Below, piece by piece: positions 26,688 to 36,621 of a DNA stretch of 64,000 bases. The notes under the pieces were generated by a model that worked only from the letters and a program-made list of their open reading frames with translations, did not search any database and was not told the origin of the DNA. Numbering within the stretch: position 1 is the stretch's first letter; each line of letters begins with the position of its first letter. Origin of the DNA: Cytophagales bacterium (GTDB lineage: Bacteria; Bacteroidota; Bacteroidia; Cytophagales; Cyclobacteriaceae); assembly GCA_022360055.1 (NCBI GenBank), contig JAKSDO010000214.1:1-64000 (forward strand), given 5' to 3'. A program made the position numbers and the translations under genes.

Positions 26688-26713
26688 GTAAAAGCTCCGA
26701 TCGGAGCTTTTAC
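26688..26713 (-). terminator. palindromic terminator after addB
   Basis: GTAAAAGCTCCGA and TCGGAGCTTTTAC make a perfect 26-bp palindrome that begins 11 bases after the addB stop on the reverse strand. The stem is GC-rich at its top and ends in CTTTTA, so it probably ends the prmC-addA-addB transcript, although the U-run is short. Confidence 0.65.
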
Positions 26714-26723
26714 TTTTGTAAGC

Positions 26724-29555
26724 TCATCTATTACAAATTCCGGCGTACGGGCAATAACTGCATTTTTTATCATCATCCGTTTGGGAAAAGGTTATTTTTC
26801 TGTTAAAAATCTCACGGAGCAGGGCTTTTAATTCATTGTTAAATTCATTTAAATAAACGCGAATATCAGTTACATCACTTTTTTTACATTGGATCAATGG
26901 AGAAAAATCCGCACTGAAAAGATCGCGAATATTGAACAAACTTGCCTGTACCGGCCTTTCTGACCCGGCCTTTTGAGCGTCTGAATACAGGAGGCCATAA
27001 AGAAAGGTTTGAAATACCGCTTTGTTTCTCTGCTTATTTTCTCTGCTAAAGAGCGAACAAATATCGGCGAAGTTTTTATCGTCCTTTCCCGTTTTGTAAT
27101 CCACGATTCTTACAACCTCATCTTTTTCTTCAATTCTGTCAATTATGCCTTTCATACCCACTTCAAAGGACACTCCGTTTATCGATATCTTTGAATCCAG
27201 TGTGTATCCCTTTTTATCGTCCGCTTCCACGCCCAGAATTTTGAAGGACGCTCTTTGCTTGTCAAAATCCAGGACTTTCAACACCATTTTTTTTATGATC
27301 TCTCTGGCCAGTACATTCTGGCCTTCAATTTTGAAGTGGTGCACGTGTGCCCCGAACTGCCTGGCAAACTCTTTTTCAATGATTTGATCTGCCTGGTTTT
27401 CGAGTTTTACGACATCCTCTTTATTGACGATTCTGTTGTCATCGATATCAAAGGGCGCATACAATTGTTCCATCACATGATGCAGAATGTTTCCAAAGAC
27501 CATCGAATCTACGTCTTCGGAAATATCTTCCCTTTCGTATAATTCAAGGACATATTTAAAATAAAACTTTAATCTACAGTCCAGATAGGTGTTGAGGGCT
27601 GTCGGCGTAAATCGTTTCAGGAAATTTTTTTTTGAGGTATATTGGTACAGACGCTCGAGTATTTGTTCGTTTTTAACGATTGAAATATCTTGCGGATCAT
27701 CCAACGTAATTTCGGATGAAACCGTTTTATGTACGATATTCAGAGCTGTTTCATACTTCAATTGCCGAACAAAACGGCTTATCTCTCCGGACTTACCGGT
27801 CGCTTCCGTAGAATTGTAAATGAAATAGATATTCTTCGCTCTTTGCACCAGTCTATAAAATATGTAGGCGTACATTGCATCCTGATGATCTGCGATTGGC
27901 AGCCCAAAAACTTTTCTGATGCTGTAAGGAATAAACGAAACATTTTTTGGAGCCGGCGGAATACGGGTCTCATTCATTGATAAGACAATTACATTTTCAA
28001 AGTCCAGGTTTCTTGTTTCCAGTATTCCCATCACCTGCAATCCCAGGAGCGGTTCACCTTCAAACGGCAGCCGTTCTCCCAAAACCATCTGCCTGAGAAG
28101 TTTCTGAAAACCTGGTTTGGAAAAGCTCAGATTGTTGTTGACAATAAATTCATTGAGCCTGTTTAGCAAGGTATAAAATTGAAAAATAAATTCTTTCTGA
28201 ATGTCATCAGTAGGTATTTCTGCCAGAAGCTTTAATATTTCCATAAGATGTGCTGCCAGAGCGGGTCCCGGATTACTAAAAATCAATTCGACCAGCCGTT
28301 TTTTACCTTTAAATCGATTTTTAGAAATCCAAATGGTATTGTTCTGTGCAATACTTGTTTCTATTTCGTCAATCTCTTTATCCTTGATCCCCGAAAATAC
28401 GGGATGCCTCAAAATTGAAAGTATCGAGCGGAAATGAAACACCGATTTTCCTTCGGATTTCACGTGCAGGTCAATTATGGAAACTAAAAAACCATAAATC
28501 GCAGATGCGGCAAGCGGGTATCCCATGGTGATATTCAATTTATCAACCTTGTCGGGCAAAGCGTGCAGAAGCGGAAATAAAAGCTCGTTATTGGGTAATA
28601 CCACGGCTGTATTTTCTCCAAGGTTTCCTTTGAGTGTATCGAGAATCTCCGATGCCTGCTGGGCCTGACCAACCTCAGTTGCCAAACTTAAAACCTCGAT
28701 TTTTTTGGCTGGATCTACGAAAGCATTTCCGTATGAATCTTTGAAACTTTTTCCGAAAACCGGGTCCCCAAACTTCATTTCCCTGAGATATTTGCCGGCC
28801 TCCTGGTTTTTATCGTTCAAATAATAATCATCCGCATCCCAATAGATCTCCCCTTTTCCTTCATTCAAAAACCAGGAGATAATCGATGCTTCACATTTGG
28901 AGAGGGCGTTGAATCCCGCGAATATTACTTTTTCGGATTCCGGATTTATTTGCCCTGTACGAAGTTTTTGCTCGACATCCCGGTAGATCATCCCATTATA
29001 CCCGATGCCCTTTTCGCTGAGCGTGGCCTTAAGCCGATGATACGTCTGAAGTAAATTGTCCCAAACTGTCAGAAATCCTTTTTGATGGCTTGATAACTTT
29101 TCTCCAAAGCTATGCCAGAAATCATGGATTAATTTTTTCTGATCCTCTTGCAGATGATCCAAACTGTTCTCGATATGTTTGACATGCGCAAGATTTTTAA
29201 AAAGCAGCTCCGGGTCTACCAGGAATTTATCCAGCTCATCAAAATCCTGAAGCAGGATGTTCCCCCAGTAATAAAATCCGTCGAACTGTTCTTTAGATTT
29301 ATTGAGCTTGTTGAATACTTTGTACAATTCAAAAATCAATTCAAATTTGTCTGCGGGCTTCAGTGCGGAAAAACCTATAATGAAATCCTCAATGCCGACA
29401 ATCCCGGGAGACCAGATTGGCTGATCTACTTTGGCAGACAGATATTTTTGAAGAAATAATCCCGCCCTTCTGTTTGGAAATACTACCGTAAGTCCCGCGG
29501 TCGCATCCTTATACCGATTTAAAATTACGTCTGCTATTTCTTCCAGAAATTTCAT
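26724..29555 (-). CDS. addB: AddB-like subunit: inactive helicase and PD-(D/E)xK nuclease
   Basis: 943 residues. The N-terminal part resembles a helicase that has lost its ATP site (VVFPNRRAGLFLQKYL in place of a P-loop), and ETRNLDFENVIVLSMNETRIP is a helicase-like motif. The C-terminal nuclease has FTPTALNTYLDCRLKFYFKY, then VVRIVDYKTGKDD with the catalytic Asp and Lys. The cysteine in LDCRLK and the final CSYCPYAGIC give the four ligands of the AddB iron-sulfur cluster. With AddA it would process double-strand DNA ends for recombination. Its start lies one base after the addA stop. Confidence 0.88.
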   Translation of the reverse strand: MKFLEEIADVILNRYKDATAGLTVVFPNRRAGLFLQKYLSAKVDQPIWSPGIVGIEDFIIGFSALKPADKFELIFELYKVFNKLNKSKEQFDGFYYWGNILLQDFDELDKFLVDPELLFKNLAHVKHIENSLDHLQEDQKKLIHDFWHSFGEKLSSHQKGFLTVWDNLLQTYHRLKATLSEKGIGYNGMIYRDVEQKLRTGQINPESEKVIFAGFNALSKCEASIISWFLNEGKGEIYWDADDYYLNDKNQEAGKYLREMKFGDPVFGKSFKDSYGNAFVDPAKKIEVLSLATEVGQAQQASEILDTLKGNLGENTAVVLPNNELLFPLLHALPDKVDKLNITMGYPLAASAIYGFLVSIIDLHVKSEGKSVFHFRSILSILRHPVFSGIKDKEIDEIETSIAQNNTIWISKNRFKGKKRLVELIFSNPGPALAAHLMEILKLLAEIPTDDIQKEFIFQFYTLLNRLNEFIVNNNLSFSKPGFQKLLRQMVLGERLPFEGEPLLGLQVMGILETRNLDFENVIVLSMNETRIPPAPKNVSFIPYSIRKVFGLPIADHQDAMYAYIFYRLVQRAKNIYFIYNSTEATGKSGEISRFVRQLKYETALNIVHKTVSSEITLDDPQDISIVKNEQILERLYQYTSKKNFLKRFTPTALNTYLDCRLKFYFKYVLELYEREDISEDVDSMVFGNILHHVMEQLYAPFDIDDNRIVNKEDVVKLENQADQIIEKEFARQFGAHVHHFKIEGQNVLAREIIKKMVLKVLDFDKQRASFKILGVEADDKKGYTLDSKISINGVSFEVGMKGIIDRIEEKDEVVRIVDYKTGKDDKNFADICSLFSRENKQRNKAVFQTFLYGLLYSDAQKAGSERPVQASLFNIRDLFSADFSPLIQCKKSDVTDIRVYLNEFNNELKALLREIFNRKITFSQTDDDKKCSYCPYAGICNR

Positions 29556-29556
29556 A

Positions 29557-32500
29557 TCAGGCCACTTGAATTACCTTATTTCGTGTAATATAAAGCAGAT
29601 ATCCTTCGATCTTTTCATAGCCCATTTGTTTTAAGATTTCAGTATAGGTCAGGATTTGTTTTTTATCGGCCGGCTTTTCCATTCCTGTTTTAAAATCAAT
29701 AACAATTGCTTTGTTATTGTGAACAAGTACCCGGTCCGGCCGTTTCGGGGGCTGGTTTTTCAGAACGATAGAGGCCTCCGACAATACTTCCCAGTCGGTG
29801 TTAAACCAGGATTTTACCTGAGCATTCGAAAAGATCCTGTTGAATTGTGCGGCTAGGGATAACTTATCCTTACCTGAAATCTGACCTTCAAAATAGTATC
29901 GTTCGATTGCGCGCGCTATTTCGTCCTGGCCGTCAATGCTTGCCAATATCTCGTGCGCGAGAAGACCAAAATCTATTTTAGCCTTTTTTTCTTTGCCTTT
30001 TTCAGAGAGGAACAGACTTCCCCTTTTTTTGAGCGCAATTTTCGTCCTCCAGTCCGAAGAACGATAGGATTTGGTATTTGGCGATATCTGTACAACATAT
30101 TCGGCCGGAGGCGAGACGGCCATATTACCGATCGTATATTTTATCTTATGTTCATCGGGATCTGCTTTATTAAATTCAGGGCTTTTATCATTAGTATGTT
30201 CATAGATCTCAACTCCTTTTATCACCACATCTCCGGCAGATCTCATTTCTTTTCCCAATGGAGGACAATTGATCATCAAAAATTCTTCTGCTCGGGTAAG
30301 AGCAACATAAATCAGGTTTAGATTATCGATTTGCGCTTTTATCATTTCTTCAAAATACTCCCTGGCGAAATAACTGTTCGCCAGTGCGTTGTTGTATTTC
30401 AATGGCAAATACCCAACTGCGGAATAGGGGTCTTTATCTGTTTTGCACCATAAATAATTTGTCTTTGTCGCCTCATGATCCATCATCCAATCACAAAACG
30501 GGATCAAAACAGCCTTGAACTCCAGCCCTTTTGACTTGTGAATCGTCATCACCTGAATGGCGTTTACATGTTCCGGAATTTGAATCGAATGGTACTTGCC
30601 CTGTTCGTGCCACCATTCCAGGAAATCAATCATATCCTTTTTCGCTCCTGCAAAATATTCCATAACCACATCCTGAAATGCCTGGAGGTAAACCTTATGC
30701 GCCCTTTTCCCCAGCCGGAATAGCTGGATGATTTTCTCGATCATTTCATATACCGGAAGACCGATAAGGTTTTTGCATGTTTCAGTAAAATTATCGGGCA
30801 ACGACGCTCCGCTCAAAATGTAATTGAGGTCTTCGTTTTTCCGAACTTGTGCATCATGGCTTTGTAAATGCCTGTGAATGAAGCATATTTCTCCGAAAGC
30901 AATTTTATCCTTTGGGTTAAGACAAAATGTAATGGCACTGATTATGATTCTAACTGCCGGAGAATTTTGTAAATAGAGGGATTCATTTGAAATGGCTTCG
31001 TAACAGACGCCGTCTTTTGCCTTTTCAGATTTTTTATACGTGGTAAGCAGTTCAATTACTTTCTTACCTTCCTCTCCTTTTCGGACCAGGATGGCGATAT
31101 CACGCGCTTGATAACCTGATGCCTGTAGTTGCTCTATTACTGGCAGAAGGTCGGCAAGCGCCATTTCTTTCCAATGTGTTGAATCGTTTTTCCGGTAATT
31201 TACAATTTCGATCCGGCCTTTTGGGGGCTCATTATTTTTCTTGGCAGTCCGTTGGCCTGCATCTTTGTAGAGTTTCGCGACATCATCGACTTTGGCGGAT
31301 AAATGCGCTTTTTCCGATTCCGAAATTGTGAGTCCTGAAATCCTGGATTTGAGATTGCTTTCGATCAAAGCTGGCAAGATGCCAAATATGGCATTATTGA
31401 ATGCAACAATATTTTTTGCGCTTCTCCAGTTTGTATTGAGGAATTTTTCCTGTGGGGCATACAGTGCCAGATCTTCATGTACTTTATTGAGAATCAAATT
31501 CCAGTCTCCGCCACGCCATCTGTAAATGGATTGTTTCCCGTCGCCAACAAGTAAATTCTTTTTTCCCTCAGCGAGGCTGTTTTCGACAAGTGATTTGAAA
31601 TTTTGCCATTGAAATCCGGAAGTATCCTGAAATTCATCGATCAGATAATTTTGATACCAGCTTCCGGTTTTTTCATAAATGAATGGAGTATCATTCTCGG
31701 CAATAATACCATTCAAAAACACAGATACGTCGGAAATCAACATGACATCATGCTCCTGACGATAGGCTTTTAGCTTTTTTGTGATTTGCGATAATATCCC
31801 AAACGCATAGATATTTTTCAAAACCTCTTTTGCAGTCGTATAATCGGCTATATGACGATCATAATGTTGAATCAAATTTGAGGTTATGGTCCGAAGCCCG
31901 GAATCGACAATTTTTTGAATTTCATCTTTTTTGGAAGAGGATCTGGAGTACCAATTTTCAGGATTTTGGCAGGCTTGCCTGGTTCGTTCACCCGGCGCAA
32001 AACTGTTTTTCAATATTTTAGTGTAATAACCGGCAGGTCCGGAAGCCTTATAGGCAAAATCATTGATGGAAAGACCGTGAGCGCTCATCAGTTTCAATGC
32101 TTTTTCAGCTTCAGACTTCATCTTGTGCTCGAATTGATTCCTGATCTTTTTGGTCTGGCTCAGACACGCTTTATAATCGTTATGATTCAGTTTTGAAAGT
32201 TCCTTTTCAATTGGACGGAAAGATTCTTTGAATATCTCGTTTGTCAGCATTTCAATCTGAGGCCTGATATTCCAGGACTTGTTCTCATCCACTTTTGAAT
32301 AGGAAAACTCAATCAGCCAATTGGTCAATGCTTTATTTTCTCCTATTTCATCAATCATCCTGTCAATGATCTCCTGTTTCACCTTGTCCCGGTCAAGCTC
32401 AACCCCGAAATTGCCCAACAATCCCAACTCCTTTGCAAACGATTTTACAATCTTTTGAAAAAAGGCATCGATCGTACTTACGGAAAATCGGGTGTATTGA

Positions 32501-32808
32501 TGAAGAATTTTACGGGTGACCGTTCCCGCATTTTCAGCAATTTCCTTTTTCGACTGACGCGTTCTTTCTTGTACCTGCGAAAGTAATTCATCGCCTTTTC
32601 CCGAGGACAACTTCACAAGGAAATCGAGGATACGATCCTTCATCTCTTTTGTTGCCTTGTTGGTAAATGTGACGGCCAGGATTCTGTTAAAAAGATCTGG
32701 ATCCCTGATGGCTAATGAAATAAACTCAAGGGCAAGTTGATACGTTTTGCCAGATCCGGCTGAGGACCGATAGATAGATAGCGTACTTCTCTTTGTAGAA
32801 TGCAACAA
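29557..32808 (-). CDS. addA: AddA-like helicase-nuclease (UvrD/RecB type)
   Basis: 1083 residues. The ATP loop is SSAGSGKTYQLALEF (about residues 15-29), followed by LAVTFTNKATKEMKDRI (motif Ia), LIDEFQDTSGFQWQNF (Walker B region), LVGDGKQSIYRWRGGD (motif III), VMTIHKSKGLEFKAVLIP (motif V) and LIYVALTRAEEFLM (motif VI). The C-terminal nuclease has LLAHEILASIDG and VHNNKAIVIDFKTG. It is the motor of a two-subunit double-strand-break end-processing enzyme with addB. It follows prmC by 32 bases. TTG/GTG starts further upstream are not needed. Confidence 0.92.
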   Translation of the reverse strand: MLHSTKRSTLSIYRSSAGSGKTYQLALEFISLAIRDPDLFNRILAVTFTNKATKEMKDRILDFLVKLSSGKGDELLSQVQERTRQSKKEIAENAGTVTRKILHQYTRFSVSTIDAFFQKIVKSFAKELGLLGNFGVELDRDKVKQEIIDRMIDEIGENKALTNWLIEFSYSKVDENKSWNIRPQIEMLTNEIFKESFRPIEKELSKLNHNDYKACLSQTKKIRNQFEHKMKSEAEKALKLMSAHGLSINDFAYKASGPAGYYTKILKNSFAPGERTRQACQNPENWYSRSSSKKDEIQKIVDSGLRTITSNLIQHYDRHIADYTTAKEVLKNIYAFGILSQITKKLKAYRQEHDVMLISDVSVFLNGIIAENDTPFIYEKTGSWYQNYLIDEFQDTSGFQWQNFKSLVENSLAEGKKNLLVGDGKQSIYRWRGGDWNLILNKVHEDLALYAPQEKFLNTNWRSAKNIVAFNNAIFGILPALIESNLKSRISGLTISESEKAHLSAKVDDVAKLYKDAGQRTAKKNNEPPKGRIEIVNYRKNDSTHWKEMALADLLPVIEQLQASGYQARDIAILVRKGEEGKKVIELLTTYKKSEKAKDGVCYEAISNESLYLQNSPAVRIIISAITFCLNPKDKIAFGEICFIHRHLQSHDAQVRKNEDLNYILSGASLPDNFTETCKNLIGLPVYEMIEKIIQLFRLGKRAHKVYLQAFQDVVMEYFAGAKKDMIDFLEWWHEQGKYHSIQIPEHVNAIQVMTIHKSKGLEFKAVLIPFCDWMMDHEATKTNYLWCKTDKDPYSAVGYLPLKYNNALANSYFAREYFEEMIKAQIDNLNLIYVALTRAEEFLMINCPPLGKEMRSAGDVVIKGVEIYEHTNDKSPEFNKADPDEHKIKYTIGNMAVSPPAEYVVQISPNTKSYRSSDWRTKIALKKRGSLFLSEKGKEKKAKIDFGLLAHEILASIDGQDEIARAIERYYFEGQISGKDKLSLAAQFNRIFSNAQVKSWFNTDWEVLSEASIVLKNQPPKRPDRVLVHNNKAIVIDFKTGMEKPADKKQILTYTEILKQMGYEKIEGYLLYITRNKVIQVA

Positions 32809-32840
32809 TTAACCTTTAAAGTTTCTCCGGAGGAAGAAAA

Positions 32841-33692
32841 TCAGTCAAACATCGCCTTTATAATACGATCTTTTCCGTTAAAATCCCGGATTAGTTTTAA
32901 GCTTGAACAATTTTCATCTTCACACAATTTTACTAATTCGGAACCAAACCTTTCATTGATTTCAAAATAAAGTTTCCCGGCAGGATTTAAATGATCCCTC
33001 GCCAGGCTAATTATTTTTTTGTAAAAGATCAAAGGCTCATTGTCCGGTACAAACAAAGCCGTTCCCGGCTCGTACCGCAGGACATTTTCATGCATATCGA
33101 CCTTTTCACTTTCAGTTACATACGGGGGATTGCTGATGATGATGTCGTAATTATCGTTTAGGCGATCCACTGAAAAAATATCCTCACGCATCAGCACCGG
33201 GTTTACCCCGAATTTCCGGGCATTTTGCCTGGTTACCTCCAGGGCATTCCAGTCGATTTCTATTTCGGTTATCTTCGGACCTGCAAGTTCTAAAGCCAGC
33301 GTAATTCCGATGCACCCGCTCCCTGCTCCGATATCCAGTACGTTCAATCCGGCACGTTTATTATCCGTTAAAACCTCGTTGATGAGCTCCTCGGTTTCCT
33401 GCCTTGGAATTAAAACGCCCGGATTTACGATGAATTCGCGGCCATAAAAATGCGCCTTCCCCAAAACATATTGAATTGGCTCAAAATCTTTGAGTCGTTC
33501 AAGCTTCCCGGTTGTTTCACTTTTTAATTCTTCCGTATAGGGGACCTGTTCATCAATCATAATTAGTTCAAAAGAAATATTCAGGACGTCCTCCAGCAGC
33601 ATCCTTGTCAGTTGCCGGGCTTCCCGCTCCTCGTAACTTTGAACAAGTTGATTAAGCGCTTCAGCATAAATCTTTTTTAGAGAATGCATCAT
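32841..33692 (-). CDS. prmC: release factor glutamine N5-methyltransferase (PrmC)
   Basis: 283 residues using the ATG at 33692 (or 33689). The frame is open further upstream, but that part reads as non-family sequence and overlaps the presumed promoter region. PrmC methylates the glutamine of the GGQ loop in release factors RF1/RF2. Seen: the N-terminal helical domain, LIPRQETEELI, the SAM loop VLDIGAGSGCIGI, and ISNPPYV at 188-192 that binds the glutamine side chain. It is the first gene of an operon with addA and addB and diverges from ribD. Confidence 0.93.
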   Translation of the reverse strand: MMHSLKKIYAEALNQLVQSYEEREARQLTRMLLEDVLNISFELIMIDEQVPYTEELKSETTGKLERLKDFEPIQYVLGKAHFYGREFIVNPGVLIPRQETEELINEVLTDNKRAGLNVLDIGAGSGCIGITLALELAGPKITEIEIDWNALEVTRQNARKFGVNPVLMREDIFSVDRLNDNYDIIISNPPYVTESEKVDMHENVLRYEPGTALFVPDNEPLIFYKKIISLARDHLNPAGKLYFEINERFGSELVKLCEDENCSSLKLIRDFNGKDRIIKAMFD

Positions 33693-33761
33693 ATCGTAAA
33701 AAATGAAAAAACTATTAGGCCCTATTCCGCTAAAAATACAAAAAATGCTTGGCGGGGAAAA

Positions 33762-33792
33762 TTTTATGATTCGCGAAATCAAATTACATTTG
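33762..33792 (+). promoter_or_regulatory. probable promoter of the ribD operon
   Basis: TTTT (33762-33765, one mismatch to TTTG), 19 bases, then TACATTTG (33785-33792), which fits the Bacteroidota consensus. Transcription would begin near 33799, giving a leader of only about seven bases if TTG 33806 is the start. Confidence 0.55.
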
Positions 33793-33805
33793 TCCAAATT
33801 TTAAA

Positions 33806-34843
33806 TTGAAACCGGATATTAAATACATGCACAGGGCCATGGAACTGGCCAGGTTAGGATTTGGCTATGTAAGCCCAAACCCGATGGTAGGATGCGTGAT
33901 TGTTCATAACAATAAAATCATTGGCGAAGGATTTCATCGACAATTTGGCGGCCCTCACGCTGAAGTAAATGCAATCAATTCGGTCGATGATAAAAGTTTA
34001 TTGCCGGCCAGCCAGGTGTATGTCACACTGGAGCCTTGTTCGTTTTTTGGCAAAACGCCGCCGTGTGCCGATCTGTTGGTAAAACATAAGGTTGGAAGTG
34101 TATTTATTGCAAACATAGATCCGAATCCAAAAGTCTCGGGAAAAGGAATTGGGATCTTGAGGAAGGCCGGTATTGAAGTGGAGGAAGGAATTCTGGAGAT
34201 TGAGGGCCGGGGATTGAACAAGCGCTTCTTTACTTCGTTTGGGAAAAAGCGGCCTTACGTTATATTAAAATGGGCCCAGACGGCCGACGGTTATGTCGCC
34301 AGGAAAAATTTCGATTCGAAATGGATCTCGAATAAGTATTCCAGAAAAATTGTTCATAAATGGCGTGCGGAAGAAGATGCTATTCTTGTCGGGAAAAATA
34401 CCGCTATGTACGACAATCCGAATTTAAATGTGCGCGAATGGGCGGGAAACAATCCGGTAAGGATAGTCGTTGATCACCATCTCAGACTGGGGGAACATCT
34501 GAATCTGTTCAATCGCGAAATACCCACGATTTGCTATAACCTGAAACAGGATCGACAAAATGGTGACCTGGATTTTGTAAAATTGAGTAGGGAGGACTTT
34601 TTAAACGAACTTTTGGCAGATCTTCATCAGCGAAACATACAGTCGGTTATGATTGAGGGCGGGACAGTCACCATTAACAGTTTTGTCGAAAAAGGGCTTT
34701 GGGATGAAGCGAGGGTGTTTGTGGCAGATACCTGTTTTGGAGAAGGAATTATGGCTCCCCGACTCATGCATGCTGAATTTGAAGGAAAAGAAACTATAAT
34801 GGGTGATACGTTAACTTATTTTAAAAGAAACGACATTGGCTGA
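33806..34843 (+). CDS. ribD: bifunctional riboflavin synthesis deaminase/reductase (RibD)
   Basis: 345 residues. The N-terminal cytidine-deaminase-like domain has SPNPMVGCVIVH, the zinc ligands His51 with Glu53 (GPHAEVNA), and LEPCSFFGKTPPCADLL with Cys78 and Cys87. The C-terminal reductase domain starts at RPYVILKWAQTADGYVA and has VGKNTAMYDNPNLNVR and MIEGGTVTINSFV. It carries out the second and third steps of riboflavin synthesis from GTP. The TTG at 33806 gives the family's usual short N-terminal lead; the ATG at 33827 is the alternative. No FMN riboswitch is seen upstream. Its end overlaps the next gene by eight bases. Confidence 0.93.
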   Translation: MKPDIKYMHRAMELARLGFGYVSPNPMVGCVIVHNNKIIGEGFHRQFGGPHAEVNAINSVDDKSLLPASQVYVTLEPCSFFGKTPPCADLLVKHKVGSVFIANIDPNPKVSGKGIGILRKAGIEVEEGILEIEGRGLNKRFFTSFGKKRPYVILKWAQTADGYVARKNFDSKWISNKYSRKIVHKWRAEEDAILVGKNTAMYDNPNLNVREWAGNNPVRIVVDHHLRLGEHLNLFNREIPTICYNLKQDRQNGDLDFVKLSREDFLNELLADLHQRNIQSVMIEGGTVTINSFVEKGLWDEARVFVADTCFGEGIMAPRLMHAEFEGKETIMGDTLTYFKRNDIG

Positions 34844-35321
34844 GCATCTGCAATTAACAAAGGGGCTTTCAAGAGCCGAGAGGTATGTGGAGCTTATCCC
34901 TCAAATACGATCGTTGGTTCTGGGCGAAACGGATGTCATCGCCAATTTGGCAAATTTGTCTGCCGTACTTAAAGCGGCCTTCGATTTTTTTTGGGTCGGC
35001 TTTTATTTGGTCAAAGGACAGGAATTGGTGCTTGGACCTTTTCAGGGATCGGTTGCATGTACCAGAATTCAAAAAGGCAAAGGGGTATGTGGAGCGGCCT
35101 GGAAAGAAAAAAGGGTCATACTTGTTCCTGATGTCGACCGGTTCCCGGGTCATATCGCGTGCAGCTCGTTGTCAAAATCAGAAATTGTGGTGCCCGTAAT
35201 TGTTGACGGAGATGTGAGAATGATTCTGGATGTAGATAGCGATATATTGAACGACTTCTCTGAAATTGACGAAAAGTACTTGAAACAAATTGTAAAGATA
35301 ATAGCTGAGGAAATCATATGA
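34836..35321 (+). CDS. msrC: free methionine-(R)-sulfoxide reductase (GAF domain)
   Basis: 161 residues, one GAF domain. The enzyme reduces free (not protein-bound) methionine-(R)-sulfoxide with thioredoxin. The three key cysteines are at 75 (GSVACTRI), 85 (GKGVCGAAW) and 109 (GHIACSSLS), with spacings of 10 and 24 as in the E. coli enzyme, plus VPDVDRFPGH and SEIVVPV. It starts with TTG at 34836 inside the end of ribD and overlaps the arginine deiminase start by four bases, so the three genes are translationally linked. The functional link to riboflavin synthesis is not clear. Confidence 0.93.
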   Translation: MAEHLQLTKGLSRAERYVELIPQIRSLVLGETDVIANLANLSAVLKAAFDFFWVGFYLVKGQELVLGPFQGSVACTRIQKGKGVCGAAWKEKRVILVPDVDRFPGHIACSSLSKSEIVVPVIVDGDVRMILDVDSDILNDFSEIDEKYLKQIVKIIAEEII

Positions 35322-36553
35322 ACTTAAAGCTCAACTCGGAATTTGGAAAGCTCAAAGCGGTAATTACGCACAGGCCGGGGAAAGAAATTGAACGACTTAC
35401 TCCATACAATACCAGCGAATTACTTTTTGAAGATGTGCCTTACCTGGAAGGCATGCAGCAGGAACACGATGAATTCAGAAAACTGATCCGGGAAGCTGTG
35501 GGCGCCCGGGTGTACCGTTTGCACGACCTGTTGACTGAAATCTTGCTCGATTCAAAATTAAAAATTTCCATCTTTGACAGATTGTTCAGTCTTCAAGGTT
35601 CCCAGGGTTTACTGGAAGATTTTCTGGCAAGATATTCGACCGCCGAGTGTGCTTCCATATTGATTGCAGGAATCAAAACGAAGGAATTGAAAAAAAAGCT
35701 CAACAGTAGATTTATCCATGACCTTGAGGATGAAAAATATCTGATCAATCCGAGCCCCAATTTATACTTCATGCGTGATCCCGCCGCGATCGTTCAGGCA
35801 GGCGTTATTTGCAGTCATATGAAATTTTCGGGAAGGCAGGGAGAATCGGTTTTACTAAAACACATATTTGAGAATCATCCGGATTTTAGACAATCCTTTT
35901 CTCCGGTTTATCCACATAAAACCATGGAACCTGAAATACCGACCATTGAAGGCGGCGATGTGATCGTGCTGTCTCAAAATGCATTGGCCATTGGTTGCTC
36001 GGAGCGAACGGACAAAAGGGCGATCGAACTGGTTGCCAGGCAGGTTATTAAAAATTCCGGAGTAGAGCGTGTTTATCAGGTGGATTTGCCCCCAAAGCGG
36101 AATTTCATGCACCTTGATACCGTTTTCACCATTATAGATGAGAATCTTATCGTGACTTTTTCGGAAGCTATGAATTCGGTTCTTCAAACTTGTGTGTATC
36201 GACAGGATGATTTTGATGAACAAGGGGAGGTTCTCCTTCATAAAGAATGTGTGAACGAATCTATTATTTCCGTGCTCAAGAAGGAGATCCCTTATCTGGA
36301 AATAGTCGAAACCGGAGCCGGGAATCCCGATTTTTCCTCTCGCGAGCAGTGGTACGACGGCGCCAATGTATTTGCTGTAAGCCCGCGCAGGGTAATCTCA
36401 TACGACAGGAATAAATTTACGAACAGGGCGCTTAAAGAAGCCGGTGTTGAGGTGATCGAAACCAGCTCCTCTGAATTGTCCCGTGGCCTGGGAGGGCCGA
36501 GATGTATGACTATGCCGCTTTGGAGAATGGAACTCAATAATGGCTCGTGTTAA
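35318..36553 (+). CDS. arcA: arginine deiminase
   Basis: 411 residues, the usual size. It converts arginine to citrulline and ammonia. Seen: NLYFMRDPAAIVQAGV with the substrate-binding Asp, TIEGGDVIVLSQNALAIGCSER (in blocks), FMHLDTVFTIID with the catalytic His and Asp, and the nucleophilic cysteine at 396 in SRGLGGPRCMTMPLW. No ornithine carbamoyltransferase, carbamate kinase or arginine/ornithine antiporter gene is adjacent, so the fermentative ADI pathway is not complete here. It overlaps the reductase gene by four bases. Confidence 0.94.
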   Translation: MNLKLNSEFGKLKAVITHRPGKEIERLTPYNTSELLFEDVPYLEGMQQEHDEFRKLIREAVGARVYRLHDLLTEILLDSKLKISIFDRLFSLQGSQGLLEDFLARYSTAECASILIAGIKTKELKKKLNSRFIHDLEDEKYLINPSPNLYFMRDPAAIVQAGVICSHMKFSGRQGESVLLKHIFENHPDFRQSFSPVYPHKTMEPEIPTIEGGDVIVLSQNALAIGCSERTDKRAIELVARQVIKNSGVERVYQVDLPPKRNFMHLDTVFTIIDENLIVTFSEAMNSVLQTCVYRQDDFDEQGEVLLHKECVNESIISVLKKEIPYLEIVETGAGNPDFSSREQWYDGANVFAVSPRRVISYDRNKFTNRALKEAGVEVIETSSSELSRGLGGPRCMTMPLWRMELNNGSC

Positions 36554-36621
36554 GTAAAATTCATTTCGAACGGAGTGAGAAATCTGGCTGTTTGATGGTG
36601 GTATGGTATTGATTAAACCGG

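Noticed and set aside
33693..33805. possible FMN riboswitch before ribD
   Set aside because: The gap is 113 bases, the predicted leader is about seven bases, and none of the conserved RFN-element blocks are seen.
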